This document shows positions 16,406-24,892 of a stretch of 38,068 bases of DNA, piece by piece. Where the stretch lies: the NCBI GenBank assembly GCA_017467305.1, contig JAFTSM010000056.1, forward strand, positions 1-38,068, read 5' to 3'. How positions within the stretch are numbered: the stretch's first letter is position 1; each line of letters starts with the position of its first letter. Source of the DNA: Candidatus Gastranaerophilales bacterium (GTDB taxonomy: Bacteria; Cyanobacteriota; Vampirovibrionia; Gastranaerophilales; Gastranaerophilaceae). The translations under genes and the position numbers were made by a program. The notes under the pieces are model-generated. The model was given only the letters and a program-made list of their open reading frames with translations, made no database searches and was not told the origin of the DNA.

Positions 16406-16939
16406 ATGGGAATATCTATGGTAGAGAAGATTGAAAATAAAGAATTTTCACCAAAAGAAATTAGAGAGATGTTAGGCATTGATAATGCTCAAATTCAAGA
16501 GCTTTGTAAAATGGCTGACATTAAATTAAAAAAGAATCACAGAGGTTTAACTTATTTTACACAAGATGATGCGAAAACATTGAAAGCATATTCTTCTAAA
16601 AAGAAAATGCAATATGTTACTCCAGCACCTTCTAAAAATGTTGTTTTAAAAGGAACAAATTCTATTTCTAGTGCTTCAATTGTTCAGCTTGTTGATACTT
16701 TAAGAAATATAGAAAAATCTATGACTGAAAAAATCACTGCTGTTCTTGATGAAAAACTAGATGGCATGGATGATGTTGTTATGGAACTTATTAGAGTTAA
16801 AACCGAAAACGAAACTATGCGTTTTAAAATCAATGAATTAAACAAAGAAAACTACAGACTTAAAAAAGAAGTTAATTCATTCAAAAAAGTTCCATTTGGT
16901 TTCTACGCTAAAACCACACCAGAAACAAATCTATTTTAG
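16406..16939 (+). CDS. MerR-like helix-turn-helix protein with C-terminal coiled coil
   Basis: The 177-residue protein begins with a winged-helix of the MerR/excisionase type (about 14-62: SPKEIREMLGI, then GLTYFTQDDAKTLKAY, the usual place of the Y-x-[ED]-D wing). A linker of about 40 residues follows, then a long coiled coil (about 95-160) that probably dimerises, and a short conserved-looking tail with FGFY. No ligand-binding domain is visible. The ATG has AAGGGG 9 bases upstream; a second in-frame ATG is at 16418. It overlaps the end of nagA by 4 bases. The regulatory target is unknown. Confidence 0.75.
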   Translation: MGISMVEKIENKEFSPKEIREMLGIDNAQIQELCKMADIKLKKNHRGLTYFTQDDAKTLKAYSSKKKMQYVTPAPSKNVVLKGTNSISSASIVQLVDTLRNIEKSMTEKITAVLDEKLDGMDDVVMELIRVKTENETMRFKINELNKENYRLKKEVNSFKKVPFGFYAKTTPETNLF

Positions 16940-17865
16940 ATAAATTCAATCTTATCTATGGTGTTAGAGTCAGTCCAATAAACTTTTAGATTACTAGAAA
17001 TATTATGATATTTTAATTGATTAGAAGATGCACAAATAGTAGCATCTTCTATTTTTAAAAGATTTTTATCTGCAAGATTTTTAATAATATCGCATAAAAG
17101 CATTGAGCTACCAGCTAAAACGCCGTCAATATTTGTTAATTTTCCATTTCTATTATAAATAGTTCCTCCAGCAAATTTTTGTTGTTCTATATCACTATGC
17201 GCCAATGGAAGTGCATCACTTATTAATAATATTTTTTCTATTGACTTTTGTTTAAATGTTATTTTTAATACTTCATCTGAAACGTGCATAGAATCAGCAA
17301 TTATTTCAACATTAATATTATCATCAGTAAGTGCTGATATTACCGTTGATTTTTCTCTATGAGAAAATGTACCCATTGCATTATACAAATGAGTTACTTG
17401 GTCTGCCTTAGATAAATCAGTAGCAACAGAATGTCCTACTGAAATTTTTATCCCTTTTGACTTCAAATAGTCTACAAAGTCACTTTCAATATCTAGCTCT
17501 GGAGCAAGTGTCACCATCTTAATCACATCATCTTCAATTTGCTTAAACAAATCTATTTTTAAAGGTAAAACATGCTTTTTCTCATGTATTCCTAACTTAT
17601 CAAGATTGATAAATGGTCCTTCTAAATGAACACCTATTATTTGTGCAGCTTTCTTTTTCTGCTTCTGCATTGCTTGTTTTACAATTTGAATACGTTCTTT
17701 TATAACATCTAAACTATCTGTCATTATTGTTGGAAAAAATGCAGTAACTCCACAAGAAGATAAAAGTTCAGAAACTGTTAATATATCATCCACACTACAA
17801 TTCATAAAATCGTAGCCAAAAGCACCATGAATATGCTGTTCTACTAAACCATTAGATACAAACAT
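16936..17865 (-). CDS. nagA: N-acetylglucosamine-6-phosphate deacetylase, short form
   Basis: NagA removes the acetyl group from GlcNAc-6-phosphate, feeding amino-sugar recycling and breakdown. The catalytic barrel is complete: metal-site HIHG (12-15), HLEGPF, GHS, THLYNAM and SDAL carry the metal and substrate residues in the usual order. At 309 residues it is about 70 shorter than the usual enzyme, because the N-terminal strands of the small beta domain are absent: the first residues MFVSNGLVEQHIHG correspond to the start of the barrel. The gene starts 2 bases after rpe stops, so no extra N-terminus fits in its frame. It is the last gene of the pyrH operon. Confidence 0.88.
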   Translation of the reverse strand: MFVSNGLVEQHIHGAFGYDFMNCSVDDILTVSELLSSCGVTAFFPTIMTDSLDVIKERIQIVKQAMQKQKKKAAQIIGVHLEGPFINLDKLGIHEKKHVLPLKIDLFKQIEDDVIKMVTLAPELDIESDFVDYLKSKGIKISVGHSVATDLSKADQVTHLYNAMGTFSHREKSTVISALTDDNINVEIIADSMHVSDEVLKITFKQKSIEKILLISDALPLAHSDIEQQKFAGGTIYNRNGKLTNIDGVLAGSSMLLCDIIKNLADKNLLKIEDATICASSNQLKYHNISSNLKVYWTDSNTIDKIEFI

Positions 17866-17867
17866 TT

Positions 17868-18509
17868 TTACCTCAAGGAAGCAATTGCTTCTTTCATATT
17901 ATCACTAGAAAAGACATAATTTCCTGCAACCATCGCGTCAACACCTAAGTCTCTGCAATATTTGGCTGTAATATTATTTATACCACCATCAACTTCAACA
18001 ATAACATCTTTTGAAATTGCTTTTACTTCTTTTATTTTATCAGCACAATCTTGCATAAACTTTTGACCACCAAAACCAGGTTCAACAGTCATAATTAAAA
18101 TCAAATCCACTAATGGTATAAATTCTTCTATTTCTTTAACACTTGTTTTTGGCTTTATAGATAAGCCAACTTTGATATCAACATATGATTTTATAAGATT
18201 AATAACTTCTAAAGTTTTTTCTTTTGTCGCTTCATAGTGGAATGTAATTATGTCTGAACCAGCTAGAGCAAAATCTTTTATATATTTTTCTGGATTTTCA
18301 ATCATCAAATGAACATCAAGAGGAATACTGCAAACTTTATTTAAAGCTTTTACAACAGGAGCACCAATAGTTAAATTAGGAACAAAATGACCGTCCATAA
18401 CATCAACATGCACCCAATCAGCGGCACTATTTTCTAATCTTTTTATCTCCGTTTCAAGATTAGCAAAATCACTTGATAATATTGACGGCGCAACTATAAC
18501 ATTACTCAT
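17868..18509 (-). CDS. rpe: Ribulose-phosphate 3-epimerase
   Basis: Rpe interconverts ribulose-5-phosphate and xylulose-5-phosphate in the pentose phosphate pathway. The TIM barrel shows the full family series: APSILSSDFANL, WVHVDVMDGHFVPNLTIG, DVHLMIENP, DIITFHYEA, MTVEPGFGGQKF and EVDGGIN. The chosen ATG (18509) overlaps the stop of rnc and has GAGGG upstream; a TTG 5 codons earlier is also in frame but adds nothing family-like. The product is 213 residues, the normal size. Confidence 0.95.
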   Translation of the reverse strand: MSNVIVAPSILSSDFANLETEIKRLENSAADWVHVDVMDGHFVPNLTIGAPVVKALNKVCSIPLDVHLMIENPEKYIKDFALAGSDIITFHYEATKEKTLEVINLIKSYVDIKVGLSIKPKTSVKEIEEFIPLVDLILIMTVEPGFGGQKFMQDCADKIKEVKAISKDVIVEVDGGINNITAKYCRDLGVDAMVAGNYVFSSDNMKEAIASLR

Positions 18510-19230
18510 TTGCACAACCCTCAACTATTTTAAGCTTTTTCAAAGCATTTAAAGCTGCTATTTTTTCAGCTTCTTTCTTTGTTTTTGCAATACCTTTTCC
18601 TAAAATATCACCATGGTAAAAAGCACAAACTTCATATGTTTTATTGTGCGCTTTACCAGTTTCATTTGTAACTTTATATTCTGGTAAATCTTTATTTTGA
18701 GCTTGAGTATATTGTTGCAAAAGTTCTTTTGAATTATAGAAAAATAAGATTTCATTTACATTTATATTTTGATTTTCATATATTTTCAAAAGAAATTCTT
18801 TTACGTATTCAAAACCATTATTTTTATAAATTGCACCTAAAACTGCTTCCATTGCACAAGCATTAATGGATTCTTTTTTTCTGCCACCATCTTTTTGTTC
18901 GTGTTCACCAATATTTAAAAATTCATCAAGGGTCAGTGAAAAAGCAATTTTAGCTAAAAACTCATCACTAACTAAATAACTTCTAATTTTAGTAAGTTTG
19001 CCCTCATCATAGTCTTGATGTTTTTCATATAAATAATCACTAACAACAAGTCTTAATACAGAATCACCAAGAAATTCTAATCTCTCATAATCTGGTGCAT
19101 TATCATTATTTACTTCGAAATTAAAAGACGGATGAGTTAAAGCCACATCCAATAACTCAACATCCGTCAATTTAATATTTAAAATGTTTTGTAATTTATT
19201 TAATTGCTCTATTCTAGCTGCAGATAACAT
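18502..19230 (-). CDS. rnc: Ribonuclease III
   Basis: RNase III cuts double-stranded RNA during rRNA maturation and mRNA turnover. The catalytic domain carries the signature YERLEFLGDSVLRLVVSDYLY (near residues 47-67), with the second acidic site in ACAMEAVLGAIY. A C-terminal double-stranded RNA-binding domain follows (about 165-235, with the KKEAEKIAALNAL helix). Length is 242 residues. The start overlaps the cdsA end by 17 bases and the stop overlaps the rpe start. A Mini-RNase III is also present in this window. Confidence 0.95.
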   Translation of the reverse strand: MLSAARIEQLNKLQNILNIKLTDVELLDVALTHPSFNFEVNNDNAPDYERLEFLGDSVLRLVVSDYLYEKHQDYDEGKLTKIRSYLVSDEFLAKIAFSLTLDEFLNIGEHEQKDGGRKKESINACAMEAVLGAIYKNNGFEYVKEFLLKIYENQNINVNEILFFYNSKELLQQYTQAQNKDLPEYKVTNETGKAHNKTYEVCAFYHGDILGKGIAKTKKEAEKIAALNALKKLKIVEGCANE

Positions 19231-20146
19231 TTATAACTTTCTTTACTAATTCCATAATCATTGGGAATGATAGCCCAGTAAGTATAAAATATTTGATATA
19301 GAAGTATGCAACTGGCACTGAGAACAAGTAGCTATCAGCTCTATCTAAAAAACCACCGTGTCCAGGAAGTGAATTACCAGAATCTTTAACGCCAGCATCA
19401 CGTTTAATTAAAGATTCAGATAAGTCTCCTAATTGCGCCATTACAGTTGTAATCAAGGCAAGTACAAAAGAATGATATAAAGATATACCAATCAATTTAC
19501 CAATTATCAATCCAACAATAATTGCACAAAGTCCACCGGCAACTGCACCTTCAACAGACTTCTTTGGACTAATTACAGGCGATAATTTATGCTTACCATA
19601 TCTAACGCCAAAATAATATGCACCAATATCTGTAAGCAAAATTACGAAAAATATGAATACTAAGAAATACAAGCCTTGCTTGAATGTAAATCCTAGTAGG
19701 GAAACTTCTGCCCCCATATTTCTGATTAGACATACATGACAAGGCATCCAAGCAATTAAAAATCCTAAAATAGTTGTTGCCACGTTTGCTATATAAGGTT
19801 GTCTTCCTCTAAATAAAACAGCTAAGAATGAGCCAATAGTACCAACAACTAATGCAAGTGGTATCAAATTATCATAACCAGAAGCTGACAATAATACCAT
19901 TGTAACTGATACTATAAGTATTACTTTAAAGAAAGGCAAAAAGCCCTTATTTCTTAAAATATCCGCATACTCTTTTGAAGCAAGTATAATGAATACTAGC
20001 AATAGAGCAAGCAAAAATTTCCCGCCAAGCAATATACATGAGAACACCAACGCTCCCATTAAAAAGCCTGTAACTAATCTATTTTTTGCAAGAGTATCTA
20101 ATACAGCCACTATACTGTTAAAACCTCTTTTTCTTTTTCTGCGCAT
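19214..20146 (-). CDS. cdsA: Phosphatidate cytidylyltransferase
   Basis: CdsA makes CDP-diacylglycerol, the precursor of phospholipids, in the inner membrane. The 310 residues have multiple membrane segments and the family signature near the C-terminus: SESLIKRDAGVKDSGNSLPG followed by HGGFLDRADS. The ATG at 20146 overlaps the end of frr by 37 bases and gives a basic N-terminus (RRKRKR); an in-frame GTG at 20110, overlapping the frr stop, is the alternative start and would give 298 residues. Confidence 0.93.
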   Translation of the reverse strand: MRRKRKRGFNSIVAVLDTLAKNRLVTGFLMGALVFSCILLGGKFLLALLLVFIILASKEYADILRNKGFLPFFKVILIVSVTMVLLSASGYDNLIPLALVVGTIGSFLAVLFRGRQPYIANVATTILGFLIAWMPCHVCLIRNMGAEVSLLGFTFKQGLYFLVFIFFVILLTDIGAYYFGVRYGKHKLSPVISPKKSVEGAVAGGLCAIIVGLIIGKLIGISLYHSFVLALITTVMAQLGDLSESLIKRDAGVKDSGNSLPGHGGFLDRADSYLFSVPVAYFYIKYFILTGLSFPMIMELVKKVINVICS

Positions 20147-20670
20147 CCGTCATCAACGATTTTTGTATATTTATCAGTTAATTTTTGGATTTTGTCTTGA
20201 TTATCTTTTACTGCATCTTCTGGAAGATTTTCAGCTTTTTCAATTTTTTTCAATTCATCTGTCATATCTCTTCTGATATTACGGATAGCAACTTTTGTAT
20301 CTTCACCAATTTTCTTAACGTCTTTACAGATTTCTTTTCTCTTATCTTGAGTTAATGGTGGGAATGGAAGTCTAATAACAATACCGTCAGAGTTAGGAGT
20401 AATACCCAAATCAGCTTTAATAACAGCTTTTTCAACTTCTTTTAAAATAGTTTTATCATATGGAGCAATAACTAATGTAGTACCATCTTGAACACTAACT
20501 TGAGATAACTGTCTCAATGGAGTTGGTGCACCATAATATTCTACTAAAACTTTATCTAAAATCATTGGATTAGCTCTACCAGTACGAACAGAAGCAAATT
20601 CTTTCTTCATCTGTGCAATAGCTTTTTCCATTTTATCTGTACCTGTTGAAAACATTTGTTCAACTGCCAT
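20110..20670 (-). CDS. frr: Ribosome recycling factor
   Basis: Frr splits post-termination ribosomes together with EF-G. At 186 residues it has the typical size and text: KMEKAIAQMKKEFASVRTGR near the N-terminus, VEYYGAPTPLRQLSQV, LPFPPLTQDKRKEICK and the C-terminal three-helix part with KDNQDKIQKLTDKY. The gene starts one base after pyrH ends and overlaps the start of cdsA, which is the usual pyrH-frr-cdsA order. Confidence 0.97.
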   Translation of the reverse strand: MAVEQMFSTGTDKMEKAIAQMKKEFASVRTGRANPMILDKVLVEYYGAPTPLRQLSQVSVQDGTTLVIAPYDKTILKEVEKAVIKADLGITPNSDGIVIRLPFPPLTQDKRKEICKDVKKIGEDTKVAIRNIRRDMTDELKKIEKAENLPEDAVKDNQDKIQKLTDKYTKIVDDGCAEKEKEVLTV

Positions 20671-20671
20671 T

Positions 20672-21397
20672 TTAACCTCCTACGTATGTTCCTATATTTT
20701 CACCTTTTAATATTTTATTAATGCTTCCTTTTGCTGCGAAATCAAATACCACAATTGGTATAGAATTTTGTTTACATAATGCACAAGAAGCAGTATCCAT
20801 AACTTTTAGACCTTTAATAATAATATCATCATAAGTTATATTATTGTATTTTTTCGCATTTGGATTAGTGCGTGGGTCATCAGAATAAACACCGTCAACA
20901 CCATTTTTAGCCATAAGCATAACTTCCGCACCGATTTCAGAAGCTCTAAGTGCAGCCGCAGTATCTGTTGTGAAGAATGGGTTACCAGTACCAGCAGCAA
21001 ATATAACTACTCTTGATTTTTCTAAGTGTCTAATTGCTTTAAATCTGATATAAGGTTCTGCAATCTTATCCATATCAATTGCAGATTGAACTCTACAGTG
21101 TACATCCAATTTTCTCAATGCACTTTGTAAAGCTAATGCGTTCATAACAGTTGCCAACATACCAATGTAGTCACCAGTTGCTTGATCCATACCATATTTT
21201 GCCGAGTTTTTAACCCCTCTAAATATGTTTCCACCACCAACTACGATAGCAATTTCAGCACCTAAATCATATGCTTGTTTAACTTCATTAGCAATCATTT
21301 CTAACGGATTTTGGTCAATACCAAATTGCTGTTCACCCAAAAGAGCTTCTCCACTAAGTTTTAGCAGGATTCTCTTATATTTTAAATTCTCTTCCAT
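20672..21397 (-). CDS. pyrH: UMP kinase
   Basis: PyrH phosphorylates UMP to UDP for pyrimidine nucleotide supply. The 241 residues show the amino-acid-kinase fold landmarks: [12 protein letters not shown] at the N-terminus, [48 protein letters not shown] and [17 protein letters not shown]. It heads the operon pyrH-frr-cdsA-rnc-rpe-nagA, in which the genes touch or overlap. Confidence 0.97.
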   Translation of the reverse strand: MEENLKYKRILLKLSGEALLGEQQFGIDQNPLEMIANEVKQAYDLGAEIAIVVGGGNIFRGVKNSAKYGMDQATGDYIGMLATVMNALALQSALRKLDVHCRVQSAIDMDKIAEPYIRFKAIRHLEKSRVVIFAAGTGNPFFTTDTAAALRASEIGAEVMLMAKNGVDGVYSDDPRTNPNAKKYNNITYDDIIIKGLKVMDTASCALCKQNSIPIVVFDFAAKGSINKILKGENIGTYVGG

Positions 21398-21479
21398 ATA
21401 AACCTATTCAAAAAAACTAATATAAACAACAAGTTAATTATAACTTAAATACAGCCGAATTGTATATATATTAAGCAAA

Positions 21480-22796
21480 TTAATTACATATTTCTTTAAT
21501 CTTTTTAAATTTATATTTAACAAGAGCGGCTTGACCTATCCCCATTGAACATAATGAAATAGCTAGCGCTATCCAATATCCTTTCAAGGATAGGTTATAA
21601 TAACTAACACAAACAACTGCAACAGGTAAACCAATTAGCCAATAGCCAGTCATCACAGATGCCGATACTACTTTAGTCATTTTAAAACCTTTTAATGTAC
21701 CACCCATAATAATTTGAAGTCCGTCAAAAATTTGATATGCGGCAACAACGCTCATAATAGGTAGTGCTATTTTCATCACATTTACATCGTCTGTAAACAA
21801 TCTAATTATCTGACTTGGGAATATAATCAAAGTTAAACTAATTAAAATCATTATTAACATACACATAGTTGTTGAGGCAAAAATATAATTTCTTATTTCA
21901 TCACATTTCTTTGCACCATAATAATATGCAACTTTAACCGATGTTGCAGTTGCTAAAGACAATGGGAACATAAATGTTGCAGATGAAATAGTAACTAAAA
22001 TATTATGAACAGCAGCCAATAATCCAGATTCACGACCAACAAGAATTGTTATAATATTAAACGCTAAAAATTCAAATAATAAAGCTAAACCAATAGGTGT
22101 ACCAATTTTTATTATTTGTTTCATGTATCCAAAATCAATTTTTGCTTTGAAATCAATAAACCTAAATACATAAATAAACATTACTAAACCCATTAAGATA
22201 CGCACCAATGTTGTAGCAATCGCAGCACCTTGTGAACCCATAGATGGAATTGGTCCAAAACCAAATACAAATACAATATCAAAAATTAAGTTCAAAATTA
22301 CAGAAAAAAGAAGTAAAGCATTGGGGAAATTAACAATTTCATAAGATTGTAAGAATTGCTTTATCCCTTCAAATAAAAACATTCCAAGCATAGAAAAAGA
22401 AACTATAGCAATATATTGTTCAATATAAGGAACAATATGTGCTTCAAAATTCATCATTGGAACAAAAAACTTAGAGGCATAACAAATTCCAGAAAATAAT
22501 ATTGCTGTAGCAGAAGAAAAAACAAGAGTAGAAAGTAAATGCTTTTTAGTTCTTTCTCCAGAACCTCTCATATTGGATAAAAGAATTGAAATGGCACACA
22601 ATATACCTATTCCAAGAATAAATATTGTAAATAAAATCGAGTTTGCAATACTTATAGCTGCAAGTGCATCAATACTGTATTTAGCAACAACTAAAACATC
22701 AGTTGCACCTATTAAAGTATGCCCAAGATTTCCAATAAATAATGGAATAGAAAGAATCAACAAATCTATAAAATATTGTTTAGTTAGCTTGTTCAT
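21480..22796 (-). CDS. MATE-family multidrug/metabolite exporter
   Basis: This 438-residue inner-membrane protein has about twelve membrane segments arranged as two similar halves, as in MATE exporters that move cationic or small organic compounds out using Na+ or H+. Typical text is PLFIGNLGHTLIGATDVLVV in TM1, GAAIATTLVRI in the middle, and ILVGRESGLLAAVHN at the start of the second half. Its start overlaps the end of the radical SAM gene by 17 bases, so the two are translationally coupled. The substrate cannot be read from sequence. Confidence 0.88.
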   Translation of the reverse strand: MNKLTKQYFIDLLILSIPLFIGNLGHTLIGATDVLVVAKYSIDALAAISIANSILFTIFILGIGILCAISILLSNMRGSGERTKKHLLSTLVFSSATAILFSGICYASKFFVPMMNFEAHIVPYIEQYIAIVSFSMLGMFLFEGIKQFLQSYEIVNFPNALLLFSVILNLIFDIVFVFGFGPIPSMGSQGAAIATTLVRILMGLVMFIYVFRFIDFKAKIDFGYMKQIIKIGTPIGLALLFEFLAFNIITILVGRESGLLAAVHNILVTISSATFMFPLSLATATSVKVAYYYGAKKCDEIRNYIFASTTMCMLIMILISLTLIIFPSQIIRLFTDDVNVMKIALPIMSVVAAYQIFDGLQIIMGGTLKGFKMTKVVSASVMTGYWLIGLPVAVVCVSYYNLSLKGYWIALAISLCSMGIGQAALVKYKFKKIKEICN

Positions 22797-23826
22797 TTTT
22801 TCTTAGCTTTTTATATTCTTCTTTGTGAATACGCATATCATTTGCTCTATCATAATATTCAACAAATTTCATACCCAATTCTTCTGTTTTTTTTGTAGCA
22901 TATTCAAGAAGTTCATATAAATAATCTGGAATATTATATTTGTTATTAATATACCAACCACCCTCAACATCAATAACAACACTTTTAATTCCGGCTTTAA
23001 CTGTTAAATCAAACCATTTATCAAGTTCTTCTTTATTATCATTAAAACCAGGGTAAATTATATATTTAGTTTTAGCTTTATATTTATTCTCACCTTGAGC
23101 AGCTGCATACTTTTCTAAATTTGCCCAAACAGTTTCAAAGTGTGGAACTCTTTTTATATTTTTGTATGTTTCAGCAGTACCAGAATCAACAGAACAAACT
23201 AAAGTAACTTTTCCTTCCTTTAATCCTCTTTCAATAGCTGGAGAATATTTAACACAAGAAGAATGAACTCTAATGTTATCGCAACCAGCATCCATTAACA
23301 TATTCATCATTGGTTCAAACTCTGGTAATAATGCTGGTTCACCGCCACCAAAACCAATTTCACCGCCACCACGAACTTTACCCATTTCAACAAGTTTTTT
23401 TATAACAGGGTACATATTGTAGTTTTCTCTTGCATTAAAGAAATCTGATTGTTCGTTAGTAAAACAATATTTGCATTTGCAATTACATAAAGTCCAATGA
23501 TTGAAAACCATAAAATTAATATAGTCTTCATCATCCCATTCACGTTCTTTTAAGAAGAAACAACCTTTGCAACGTTCGAGAATAATACCTTTTTTATTAA
23601 GTTCTCTCATTTTACGTTTTTCTTTAAAGAACTTATTCCAATCAATCATTTGACCTTTGTATTTATCAATCAGAATCTGTCTTCCTCCACCCTCGTGGCA
23701 ATTAAAACAACACATTTTAATATCTTCATAATCAACATTAAAGCCGTGTTGAATATATTCACAACTAACATATTTTAATGGTTTATCACTCTTTTTTTGA
23801 AATAAAGACTTAATTTTATCAAACAT
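22780..23826 (-). CDS. Radical SAM protein with N-terminal SPASM-like cysteines
   Basis: The 348-residue protein carries the radical SAM iron-sulfur motif C-x3-C-x2-C at 114-121 (CNCKCKYC), followed by GFGGGEPALLPEF, a core SAM-binding strand. Unusually, cysteine pairs that look like a SPASM-type auxiliary cluster site come before the core: C22, C39, C40 and C43, then RCKGC (85-89). In ordinary SPASM enzymes they follow it. The C-terminal part is helical and charged, with no cysteines. The gene is upstream of, and overlaps, a MATE exporter gene, so the product made here might be exported; the substrate is unknown and no precursor peptide was found next to it. Confidence 0.82.
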   Translation of the reverse strand: MFDKIKSLFQKKSDKPLKYVSCEYIQHGFNVDYEDIKMCCFNCHEGGGRQILIDKYKGQMIDWNKFFKEKRKMRELNKKGIILERCKGCFFLKEREWDDEDYINFMVFNHWTLCNCKCKYCFTNEQSDFFNARENYNMYPVIKKLVEMGKVRGGGEIGFGGGEPALLPEFEPMMNMLMDAGCDNIRVHSSCVKYSPAIERGLKEGKVTLVCSVDSGTAETYKNIKRVPHFETVWANLEKYAAAQGENKYKAKTKYIIYPGFNDNKEELDKWFDLTVKAGIKSVVIDVEGGWYINNKYNIPDYLYELLEYATKKTEELGMKFVEYYDRANDMRIHKEEYKKLRKNEQAN

Positions 23827-23880
23827 AATATTCCCTCAACTACCAATAATTTTATATTAAAAACCCTTATTCTTCAAATG

Positions 23881-23909
23881 TTGAAGAAATAAGAAGAAAA
23901 AGATATAAT
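23881..23909 (+). promoter_or_regulatory. Promoter of the DUF4870 gene
   Basis: TTGAAG (23881-23886) and TATAAT (23904-23909) are 17 bases apart, about 33 bases before the ATG. The -35 box lies within the right arm of an imperfect inverted repeat (23866-23893). Confidence 0.6.
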
Positions 23910-23942
23910 AAAATCTGTATTTTAGTAAATTAAGGAGTTTTT

Positions 23943-24254
23943 ATGGAAAACAATAAAAATTTATTATTCTTTGTAACTTTATTAGCACTTTTACCAGTAA
24001 TTGGATTTCTAATTCCAGTTATCGTATGGTATGGAAAAAAAGAAGTTTTAGAAGGTGAAGCAAAAGTTTATTTAAAAAATCTTGTTAATTTTGAATTGCT
24101 TATTTTCATTCTTTCATTAATATTCGGATTTGTTTTTGCTCCTATTACTGGTTTAATAAGTTTCTTTAACCTAGTAATTATTATATTAGCTACAATTAGC
24201 GTATTTAATAATAAAAACTACAAATTCCCATTCTTGTTGGAATTAATCAAATAA
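23943..24254 (+). CDS. DUF4870-like (Tic20-like) small membrane protein
   Basis: The 103 residues form three to four membrane segments with the pattern of DUF4870: a first helix ending in PVIVWYGKKE, an amphipathic loop with LKNLVNFEL, two more helices and the closing NYKFPFLLELIK, comparable to the Y-P-I end of the family. The function of the family is not known. TAAGGAG precedes the ATG, a promoter lies upstream, and a strong two-way terminator follows, so it is a single-gene unit. Confidence 0.75.
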   Translation: MENNKNLLFFVTLLALLPVIGFLIPVIVWYGKKEVLEGEAKVYLKNLVNFELLIFILSLIFGFVFAPITGLISFFNLVIIILATISVFNNKNYKFPFLLELIK

Positions 24255-24268
24255 TAAAACAATTAAAC

Positions 24269-24300
24269 AAAAGAGAGAGGTTTTAAAACCTCTCTCTTTT
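24269..24300. terminator. Bidirectional terminator
   Basis: A perfect 16-bp-arm palindrome, AAAAGAGAGAGGTTTT and its complement, lies between two converging genes (DUF4870 and hisH) and gives a stem with a T run on either strand. It overlaps the last bases of hisH by two. Confidence 0.9.
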
Positions 24301-24892
24301 ATTGATTTATCCAGTTCCTAAAAAATTTCAATCCCGCTTCTGAACTTTTTTCTGGATGGAATTGAACAGCTGTTACATTTCCACTTTGAACTGAAGCACA
24401 GAACTGACCATTATAATCCGTATATGCGCTAATAATATTTTCATCTTCTGGAACAACATAATATGAATTAACATAATAAAAATAATTTTCTTCTATAAAA
24501 GAATTATTTTCAGTAGGAATAACTTTATTCCAACCAATTTGAGGAATTTTACCTTGAGTAAATTTTTTAACTTCGCCTTTAAAAATTCCTAAACCTTGAA
24601 CATTTGGTGCTTCTTCACTCTTTTCAAAAAGGATTTGCAAACCAATACAAATACCTAAAAATGGAGTTCCCTTGCTACAACATTCTTTTATAACTGGAAC
24701 TAATCCTTTTTTCTCGAGATTACTCATAGCCTGTGCAAAGTGACCTTGTCCTGGGAAAATGATTTTTTCAGCATTAAGAATTTTGTCTTTATCAGAAGTT
24801 ATTTCAAACGGAACATCAAGAAACGTAAGCATATTTGCTACGCTTCTTAAATTCCCTGCATCATAATCAACAATTACTGTTTTATTTTTCAA
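24299..24892 (-). CDS. hisH: Imidazole glycerol phosphate synthase subunit HisH
   Basis: HisH is the glutaminase that passes ammonia to HisF in histidine synthesis. The 197 residues have the class I amidotransferase triad: the nucleophile in FLGICIGLQ and the His-Glu pair in VQFHPEKS, plus the opening VIVDYDAGNLRSV and FPGQGHF. It starts with TTG (24892), overlapping the dapL stop by 11 bases; the family's normal start coincides with this position. No hisF or other his gene is in the window, so it is separated from its partner gene. Confidence 0.92.
   Translation of the reverse strand: MKNKTVIVDYDAGNLRSVANMLTFLDVPFEITSDKDKILNAEKIIFPGQGHFAQAMSNLEKKGLVPVIKECCSKGTPFLGICIGLQILFEKSEEAPNVQGLGIFKGEVKKFTQGKIPQIGWNKVIPTENNSFIEENYFYYVNSYYVVPEDENIISAYTDYNGQFCASVQSGNVTAVQFHPEKSSEAGLKFFRNWINQ

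Noticed and set aside
16406..16939. Transposon-linked excisionase
   Set aside because: The MerR-like HTH resembles excisionases, but there is no integrase or repeat nearby and the long coiled coil does not fit.
24299..24892. A histidine biosynthesis operon around hisH
   Set aside because: No other his gene is present on either side; the neighbours are dapL and a DUF4870 gene.
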